This document shows, one piece after another, positions 20,012 to 25,726 of a DNA stretch of 25,726 bases. Each line of letters begins with the position of its first letter. The stretch's first letter is position 1. Location of the stretch: the NCBI GenBank assembly GCA_040389045.1, contig JAZKAT010000001.1, forward strand, positions 1 to 25,726, read 5' to 3'. Position numbers and translations under genes: made by a program. The notes beneath the pieces are model-generated. The model did no database searches, was not told the DNA's origin, and saw only the letters and a list, made by a program, of their open reading frames with translations. Origin of the DNA: UBA5158 sp040389045 (GTDB lineage Bacteria; Pseudomonadota; Gammaproteobacteria; DSM-16500).

Positions 20012-23005
20012 CAATTGCTGCTGTGGCAGCGCGCCACGCATATGCACTTCCTGATGTGGATATGGCGGTAAAATACCGCGTTTTTCAAAGGCATCCCAGA
20101 TCGCCAGCAATACTTCGGAACGCAACACTAGACGTGAACGCACCTGGCGTAAATTAATAAAGTAACGCACTTCAAATTCAATCAGTGAATCACTCATTTC
20201 TTTCATCAAGACTTCCGGTACCGGCTCTTTTAACACATCTTTATGACTGCCCAGCACATTATAAATAATTGACTGCACTTCATGCGGACTGTCATGGCGA
20301 TTAATTTTAATGACCGCGATACTACGCACAATACAATCTTTGCCAGTCCAATTGGTAAATGACTTACTGAAAATTTCTGCGTTGGGTATTAACACATCCA
20401 TATGGTCCCAGGTGCGCACCGTGACCGCCCTGCCGCCAATTTGAATCACTTCACCTTCATATTCGGAAATCGTCACCGTATCACCCACGCGTAACGGCCG
20501 TTCAATCAACAATAGAAAACCGCAGGCGAAATTATTAAATAAATCACGCAAACCCAGACCCACACCGAAAGCAAATGCACCCGCGACTACCGCCAGCGCC
20601 CGGAAATCAATGCCGATGACGCGCAAACAAATAAATATACCAACCATGATGACCGTGTATTTGCTAAATATCGCAATACTGTTACGCAAGCCCATGTCTT
20701 TGGTGCGTGATGCCAACATGCGGTAAACAAATTCATGGGTCCAGCGCGCCGCCCAAAACAATACCGAAACGATCATGCCAATTTCCAGAATACTAATGGG
20801 GGTTATTGATGTATTGAATACTTCAACAATGTGATGATTTAATAAATTATTTAATAACATGACGACTGGCGATTGCGGGTTCCAGCCATAACAGAAAAAC
20901 AGCACTGCCCACGCGGTAAAAAATAACACTATCCTTAATACTTTATCCAATGGTTTTAGCAATGCTTCAGTCCACAACCAACCGTTAACTACATGGCGAA
21001 TAATCAGGTTGGATAAATACATCATACCTTCTATGAACAAGCCCCTGACCACCAGATAACCTGCCAGTACCATCACAAAAATACTTTCATACCAGGAAAT
21101 GGTCAGTACCAGATTTACAAAACCAAACAAACCTATGGCCGAGTTGCTCAATAAAATCAGTGGAATTAAAAAACCGAGCAAACGAACAATTCTTTTAAAA
21201 TATAAACGCTGCTCATCAATATGCGGCAAAATCAAGCCGGGCAATACTTCCCACGAACGCAGCAAAAATACCGATACCACCAATAAAAAAGATAAGAACA
21301 TGCGGTTAAACAAGTCTTTTACTTCATAAATCACTGGCAGTTGATGCACTAAAACAGTTAACGCGGTAATGAAGCCGCCAATCATAAAACTCCATTTTAA
21401 CCGATGATATAAAATGACATCACTACCTGCTTTATCATCAACGGTTTCCAGCAGGCAGATGCGCGCCATGGAAATTAATACTTTAAAGAACAACCAGACT
21501 AGCCCCAGATTCAACAACAACCCGGAAGTTTGCAATGGAATATTACTGATATCGGCCAACGCCATCATGTTGCCAATCAAAAATATATCAATTAAATTAC
21601 GCCGCAAAACTTGAATGGTTAAGCGTTTCAAATTCACATGACCTAATTCCTGTTTTGCCATGCCAGCGATGACTTTCACCAGTAATTTATTCACAAAACT
21701 AAATAACATCATCAAACCGAGTTCCAGCACCAGGATAATCGCAACCGTAAAATAGCTTAACGATTGCAACGTGCTGCCTACAGTATAAGTCAGACTTTTG
21801 ACGATTTGATAAGTGAGTGCCGGCACCATCCAGACTTCCGCGCCCAAATCCAGCCACGCTTTAGCATTCCAGCCAGGCAAGCCCTGGCGCGATGACAATT
21901 CATATTGCAAATCTTTATCCAGGATCACGCGAAAATCCGTTAAATTTTTCTCAAGGGTTTTTACATTTAGACTGGTGCTTTGATATTGATGACTGAGCAA
22001 TAGCAGCCGGTTAATATCAACACTGTCCGCGCTGTTAGCGGGATTTTCCGCGATGAAGTTTTTATGGCGTTCTAAAATCGCCACCCGTCCATCCAGCAAA
22101 CTATTGACTCGCAACAATTGCTTACTTAACAATTGCACTTGATCATTGGTTTTATTCAACAAGGTAATCGAAGTATTATGGGCAATAGCGATTTTTAATT
22201 GAGCAAGCTGATCTTGATAACGCACCACCAGCATTTGCAAATAAGAGTAATTAAGATTTTCATTGGCATAAAAAATTTCGCGCTGTAAATTTGCATAAGC
22301 ATTTTTATCTTTGGTTTTGGCGGTTTCAACCTGATTCAAATGGACATAAAAATTATTTAATTTTTGCAGCCAATAACTTTGCTGTTGTTGAAAACCCGCT
22401 TCGGATTGCTCCTGGCGTTGTTTCAATTGCTTGATCGACTGTCCTTTTAATTGCCCGTTAATTTGGATGTAGCGCTCTTTTTGTAATTGAAACGTGTCAT
22501 CCGCAATTTTTTGCAGTTGATATAAATATTGTTCGCGGGTTTTTTCCAGCATGAGCAAACTTTTTTGATAATTCAATTCTTCGCGCAATCCTTCAATGTT
22601 AAGCGTTTCCGTGCGTGCGATTTTGATGCCGAAGACACTAAACACATTGACTTGATTTTCTATTTCCTGAAGATCTTTCGTGAGGCGATTTAAAGCTTGC
22701 TCCGATTCGGATAATTCGATATTGATACTATCCACATTGGACTTGGCGACGGAAACATCCAGCGCTGCCTGGTTTTGCAATTGTTCATTGACTTGCTCGG
22801 GCACGGCGTTGCTTATTTGATAACTCAACAAGGCAAATTGGTTTTGCGCCTGCGTTAAGCGATTTTTTAATAATTCAGTTTGCTGGGAAATTAATTTGGT
22901 TTTATCGACATTCAACGCATCAGCTGGCAACGCCAGGACTGACGAACTAAACCAGAGCATAAGAATGCTGGTTAACAGAATTTTAACATTCAGCCACTTC
23001 TGCAT
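19958..23005 (-). CDS. Large mechanosensitive channel, MscK/MscM (KefA-like) type
   Basis: It releases solutes through a tension-gated pore on hypo-osmotic shock. The 1015-residue protein has a signal peptide (cleavage near VLA, ~25), a long periplasmic coiled-coil region (~30-370), roughly ten membrane helices from ~415 on, and a C-terminal MscS domain (~790-990) whose pore helix AVVAGAFAFGVGLGLRDLFN is followed by IERPLRVGDTVTI and the beta domain VRTWDHMDVLIPNAEI. MscK and MscM of E. coli are ~1100 residues, with the same plan. The ATG at 23005 has AGGTGAG 6 bases upstream and overlaps the ampG-like gene by 23 bases, suggesting coupling. MscK versus MscM cannot be resolved by eye. Confidence 0.93.
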   Translation of the reverse strand: MQKWLNVKILLTSILMLWFSSSVLALPADALNVDKTKLISQQTELLKNRLTQAQNQFALLSYQISNAVPEQVNEQLQNQAALDVSVAKSNVDSINIELSESEQALNRLTKDLQEIENQVNVFSVFGIKIARTETLNIEGLREELNYQKSLLMLEKTREQYLYQLQKIADDTFQLQKERYIQINGQLKGQSIKQLKQRQEQSEAGFQQQQSYWLQKLNNFYVHLNQVETAKTKDKNAYANLQREIFYANENLNYSYLQMLVVRYQDQLAQLKIAIAHNTSITLLNKTNDQVQLLSKQLLRVNSLLDGRVAILERHKNFIAENPANSADSVDINRLLLLSHQYQSTSLNVKTLEKNLTDFRVILDKDLQYELSSRQGLPGWNAKAWLDLGAEVWMVPALTYQIVKSLTYTVGSTLQSLSYFTVAIILVLELGLMMLFSFVNKLLVKVIAGMAKQELGHVNLKRLTIQVLRRNLIDIFLIGNMMALADISNIPLQTSGLLLNLGLVWLFFKVLISMARICLLETVDDKAGSDVILYHRLKWSFMIGGFITALTVLVHQLPVIYEVKDLFNRMFLSFLLVVSVFLLRSWEVLPGLILPHIDEQRLYFKRIVRLLGFLIPLILLSNSAIGLFGFVNLVLTISWYESIFVMVLAGYLVVRGLFIEGMMYLSNLIIRHVVNGWLWTEALLKPLDKVLRIVLFFTAWAVLFFCYGWNPQSPVVMLLNNLLNHHIVEVFNTSITPISILEIGMIVSVLFWAARWTHEFVYRMLASRTKDMGLRNSIAIFSKYTVIMVGIFICLRVIGIDFRALAVVAGAFAFGVGLGLRDLFNNFACGFLLLIERPLRVGDTVTISEYEGEVIQIGGRAVTVRTWDHMDVLIPNAEIFSKSFTNWTGKDCIVRSIAVIKINRHDSPHEVQSIIYNVLGSHKDVLKEPVPEVLMKEMSDSLIEFEVRYFINLRQVRSRLVLRSEVLLAIWDAFEKRGILPPYPHQEVHMRGALPQQQLLTADRGSLLGTPLTIHE

Positions 23006-24230
23006 TGAAACTCACCTTTTTTCGTAACAGCATCAATAACATTAAACCCGGAAATGATAAAGCAAACGCCCAGGCAAAAAATACTATCCAACCCAAGTGC
23101 AGCACCATGATGCCCGCGACCGGCCCCAGGCACACGCGGCCTACTGAGGCGAGAGCGGAGAGACAGGCATACTGGGTGGCGGTATAGCGCATATGACACA
23201 AGCTCATTAAAAATGCCACAAATGCGGTGGTGCCCATACCACTACAAAAATTTTCTATGAAGACACAAGCCACCATCAAACTAAAACTTTTTCCAGCAAT
23301 CGCCAATACCATAAACGTCAGGGTCGACAAGGCTTGCGCGATACCAAATAATAATAATGATCGGTACAAGCGTAAGCTCACTAACAATGCGCCGCCGGCG
23401 AATGCACCCGCCAGCGTTGCTACCAGACTGACTGTCTTAAAAACCAAGCCCAGTTGCGTTAATGAAAATCCCAAACCATGCAGCAGAAAGTTGCTGATTA
23501 AGGAAGTCGCCAGCGCATCACCTAATTTATAAAATACGATAAACAATAGTATCAACCCTATCGAATCGCGTGCCAGCAAATCACGGAATGCCTCTTTGAT
23601 GGTGAGCCAAACATTTTTTGGCGGCAGCACTTCGTGTTTAATTTCAGGCGCGAAATAAGTCGCAATAGTAAATATGCCAATGGTAACCGCCATGATTTGG
23701 TAAGCCGTGCGGAACCCAAGATGATCAGCAATCACCAAGACTATGCCGCCGCCTACCAGCATGGCGATGCGATAAGCAAAAATAAAGTAGGCGGAACCGA
23801 TACCGCGCTCATCCGCGGGCAGTACATCAGTCCGATAGGCATCAATGGCGACGTCTTGCGATGCGGAAAAAAATGCTACCAGTAGCGCTACCATACCCAT
23901 CGCCCAGGGTTGTTGCTGGGGATTAAATGTAGCTAACCAGAATAAGGTGGCGCACAAGGCCAATTGAGTCAGTAAAATCCAACCGCGTCTACGGCTGCTG
24001 CCAGGTAAGGTAAAACGGTCCATCAATGGCGCCCATAAAAACTTCCATATATAAGGCAGGCCAATAAGTGATAAAACGCCAATAGTAACCAGGTTCACAC
24101 CCGCTTCGGTGAACCAGGCTTGCAACGTTGAAGAAGTCAGCGCTAAAGGTAAACCAGAGGCGAAACCCAAACAGGTTATCGCCAACATGCGCGGGTTTAA
24201 AAATAGATTTTTTAAATTATGTGCGTACAT
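22983..24230 (-). CDS. ampG: AmpG-family muropeptide permease (MFS)
   Basis: AmpG imports GlcNAc-anhydroMurNAc peptides released by cell-wall turnover, for recycling and, where AmpR exists, beta-lactamase induction. The 415-residue protein has about twelve hydrophobic helices. The N-terminal half is highly typical: GFASGLPLALTSSTLQAWF (~22-40), then LPYIWKFLWAPLMDRF, and FFSASQDVAIDAYRTDVLP (~120-138) with ERG. E. coli AmpG is longer (~490) because of extra C-terminal helices; many homologues have this shorter length. It begins 56 bases downstream of a near-consensus promoter and is followed by the channel gene, overlapping 23 bases. Confidence 0.92.
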   Translation of the reverse strand: MYAHNLKNLFLNPRMLAITCLGFASGLPLALTSSTLQAWFTEAGVNLVTIGVLSLIGLPYIWKFLWAPLMDRFTLPGSSRRRGWILLTQLALCATLFWLATFNPQQQPWAMGMVALLVAFFSASQDVAIDAYRTDVLPADERGIGSAYFIFAYRIAMLVGGGIVLVIADHLGFRTAYQIMAVTIGIFTIATYFAPEIKHEVLPPKNVWLTIKEAFRDLLARDSIGLILLFIVFYKLGDALATSLISNFLLHGLGFSLTQLGLVFKTVSLVATLAGAFAGGALLVSLRLYRSLLLFGIAQALSTLTFMVLAIAGKSFSLMVACVFIENFCSGMGTTAFVAFLMSLCHMRYTATQYACLSALASVGRVCLGPVAGIMVLHLGWIVFFAWAFALSFPGLMLLMLLRKKVSFNAEVAEC

Positions 24231-24285
24231 TTTTTAGCCTAACCCTTAAGGCAGAAAATTATTTCATTGAATGCTTTAGCGCAAT

Positions 24286-24314
24286 ATTTTACCATCCCTT
24301 TGCGCAAGTGTCAC
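24286..24314 (-). promoter_or_regulatory. Near-consensus extended -10 promoter of the ampG-channel operon
   Basis: On the minus strand GTGACA (24314-24309, five of six) and TAAAAT (24291-24286, five of six) are 17 bases apart, and TGG immediately upstream of the -10 supplies an extended -10 motif. Transcription starting near 24279 gives a leader of about 50 bases to the ATG at 24230. Confidence 0.65.
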
Positions 24315-24359
24315 CCTTAAAAAGAATGTTTTTTTAGCTGCGCGCGCGCTCATGCACTA

Positions 24360-24389
24360 CTGTCATCCCCCCCCAGGCGGGAATGACAG
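24360..24389. repeat. Degenerate single-arm relative of the family A palindrome
   Basis: This 30-base segment starts ctgtcat and ends ggcgggaatgacag, matching the arms of the elements at 13438 and 17885 at its ends but with an eight-base C-run in place of the usual left half-palindrome. It lies in the 222-base divergent gap between ampG and sdaA, upstream of sdaA, so here it cannot be a terminator of flanking genes. Confidence 0.8.
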
Positions 24390-24452
24390 CGGACTATAGC
24401 GCCCTGCCTCAATGCGAGTTAAAATCAACACACTTTAACCAGAGGCATTCAC

Positions 24453-25726
24453 ATGACTGTCAGCGTATTTGACTTATTCTCCATCGGCATAGGCCCTTCC
24501 AGTTCGCATACGGTTGGCCCTATGAAAGCGGCGCGCAGCTTTGTGACCGATTTAAATTCGGCAGATCAGCTTTCCCAAATCAAACGCATTCGCATTGAAT
24601 TATTTGGTTCACTGGCTTTTACCGGTCGTGGCCATGGTTCTGATTATGCAATTTTGCTGGGTCTCGAAGGCCACGCCCCTGACAGCGTAGACCCCGATAT
24701 CATACGCCCCCGCTCGATGGAAATTATTCAGGAACATATTATTGATTTATGCGGCGTGCATCCGGTGGCTTTTAATTATGAAGCGGATTTTATTTTTAAT
24801 TTTAAAGATACATTACCCATGCATACCAATGCCATGCGCTTCACCGCCTATAACGCCCAGCAAGAAGAAATGAGCACGAAAGTTTATTACTCTATCGGTG
24901 GCGGCTTTATTATTGATGAAGAACAAGCGATGCAAACCAAAACCCCCTACGATGTGCCGGTACCTTATCCTTTTGCGAATACCCGCGAATTACTGCAGCA
25001 CTGCGAAACCAATAATTGCACGATTAAAGATGTAGTCATGGCGAATGAAGCGAGTTTGCGTTCTGAGCAGGAAACCCGTAACCGTCTCATGCAAATCGCC
25101 AAAGTCATGAAAGAGTGCATAGAAAAAGGTTGTAACTCGCCAGGAATTTTACCGGGTGGCTTGAACATCAAACGTCGTGCACCCGAGTTATTGAAAAAAA
25201 TCTCGGAAAAAAATACCCCGAAAACCCATGAACACACTGACAGCATGGCCTGGCTAAATTTATATGCCATCGCAGTCAATGAAGAAAATGCCGCCTGCAG
25301 TCGAGTAGTCACTGCTCCTACTAATGGCGCCGCGGGAGTCATTCCTGCGGTGTTATATTATTATTTAAATTTTTATCCAGAAGCAAAAGCGGAAGATGCC
25401 ATTGATTTTTTACTCACCGCTGGCGCGATCGCGGTGTTATATAAAAAAGGCGCGTCCATTTCTGGCGCGGAAGTCGGTTGCCAGGGTGAAGTTGGCGTGG
25501 CTTGTTCTATGGCGGCAGGCGCCTTGACAGCGATACTGGGTGGCAGTATTTACCAAGTGGAAAATGCCGCGGAAATCGCGATGGAACATCATCTAGGCAT
25601 GACTTGTGATCCTATGAATGGTTTAGTGCAAATTCCCTGTATCGAACGCAACGCCATGGGCGCGGTCAAAGCGGTAAATGCCGCACGACTGGCGTTACTA
25701 GGCGATGGCACACATCATGTAACGCT
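24453..25726 (+). CDS. sdaA: L-serine dehydratase (single-chain, iron-sulfur), truncated by window edge
   Basis: The enzyme deaminates L-serine to pyruvate and ammonia using a [4Fe-4S] cluster. The reading frame is open from the ATG at 24453 (AGAGG 7 bases upstream) to the window end: 424 codons of a usual ~455-460. The N-terminal beta domain starts VFDLFSIGIGPSSSHTVGPM (5-24), and the catalytic domain has SRVVTAPTNGAAGVIPAV (283-300). Cluster cysteines are Cys343 in GCQGEVG, Cys385 in TCDPMNG and Cys396 in IPCIERN, the positions I recall from the Legionella pneumophila structure. The C-terminus, including the last Cys that plugs the active site in that enzyme, lies beyond the window. Confidence 0.95.
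   Translation, partial: MTVSVFDLFSIGIGPSSSHTVGPMKAARSFVTDLNSADQLSQIKRIRIELFGSLAFTGRGHGSDYAILLGLEGHAPDSVDPDIIRPRSMEIIQEHIIDLCGVHPVAFNYEADFIFNFKDTLPMHTNAMRFTAYNAQQEEMSTKVYYSIGGGFIIDEEQAMQTKTPYDVPVPYPFANTRELLQHCETNNCTIKDVVMANEASLRSEQETRNRLMQIAKVMKECIEKGCNSPGILPGGLNIKRRAPELLKKISEKNTPKTHEHTDSMAWLNLYAIAVNEENAACSRVVTAPTNGAAGVIPAVLYYYLNFYPEAKAEDAIDFLLTAGAIAVLYKKGASISGAEVGCQGEVGVACSMAAGALTAILGGSIYQVENAAEIAMEHHLGMTCDPMNGLVQIPCIERNAMGAVKAVNAARLALLGDGTHHVT

Noticed and set aside
24390..24452. Promoter for sdaA
   Set aside because: TAAAAT at 24420-24425 has no credible -35 at 15-19 bases, so I list none.

Overview
The window is about 25.7 kb of chromosome from a Gram-negative gammaproteobacterium of moderate GC content, probably from the Legionellales (Coxiella/Legionella side). 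The support is gene order: divergent bamD / rluD-pgeF, divergent mlaFEDCB / kdsD-kdsC-lptCAB-hpf-npr, and pmbA divergent from a darP-side cluster. The L-serine dehydratase at the right end also has its three cluster cysteines at 343, 385 and 396, the numbering I recall for the Legionella pneumophila enzyme. The Legionellales placement is inference; no marker gene settles it. Almost everything encoded here serves the envelope or its quality control.

Layout. 104-1351 (-): bamD with a long Pro/Gln-rich C-terminal extension. 1455-4541 (+): rluD, pgeF and a Do-family periplasmic protease. 4640-9394 (-): an operon mlaF-E-D-C-B followed by two unrecognised genes that share a ~110-residue repeat. 9528-13427 (+): kdsD-kdsC-lptC-lptA-lptB-hpf-npr, covering Kdo synthesis, the LPS transport bridge, ribosome hibernation and a nitrogen-PTS phosphocarrier; rpoN, ptsN and rapZ, usually found in this cluster, are absent. 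13570-16857 (-): pmbA (tldE), interrupted by a 100-N assembly gap, and downstream a 684-residue protein of unknown function. 16994-17872 (+): a small secreted His/Ala-rich protein and darP. 18002-19447 (-): tldD. 19580-20011 (+): a small lipoprotein whose 3' end overlaps that of an MscK-type channel. 19958-24230 (-): ampG-like permease then the large mechanosensitive channel, behind a near-consensus promoter. 24453 to the right edge (+): sdaA, cut by the window.

How the genes relate. BamD (outer-membrane protein assembly), Mla (phospholipid asymmetry), Kdo/Lpt (LPS supply and transport), the Do protease (periplasmic quality control), AmpG (peptidoglycan recycling) and the channel (osmotic protection) are envelope functions. 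TldD/PmbA form a metalloprotease pair acting on modified or unfolded peptides. Genes within the two large operons are joined by stop-start overlaps of 1-17 nt.

Two families of GC-rich palindromic repeats sit in the intergenic spaces: one at the 3' side of bamD and the Do protease, the other in two convergent gaps plus a degenerate copy in the divergent ampG/sdaA gap. No intergenic stretch exceeds 300 bases, and I see no tRNA, rRNA, CRISPR array, insertion sequence or prophage. The most novel content is the repeat-protein pair coupled to mlaB, the 684-residue orphan, the small His-rich secreted protein and the BamD extension.
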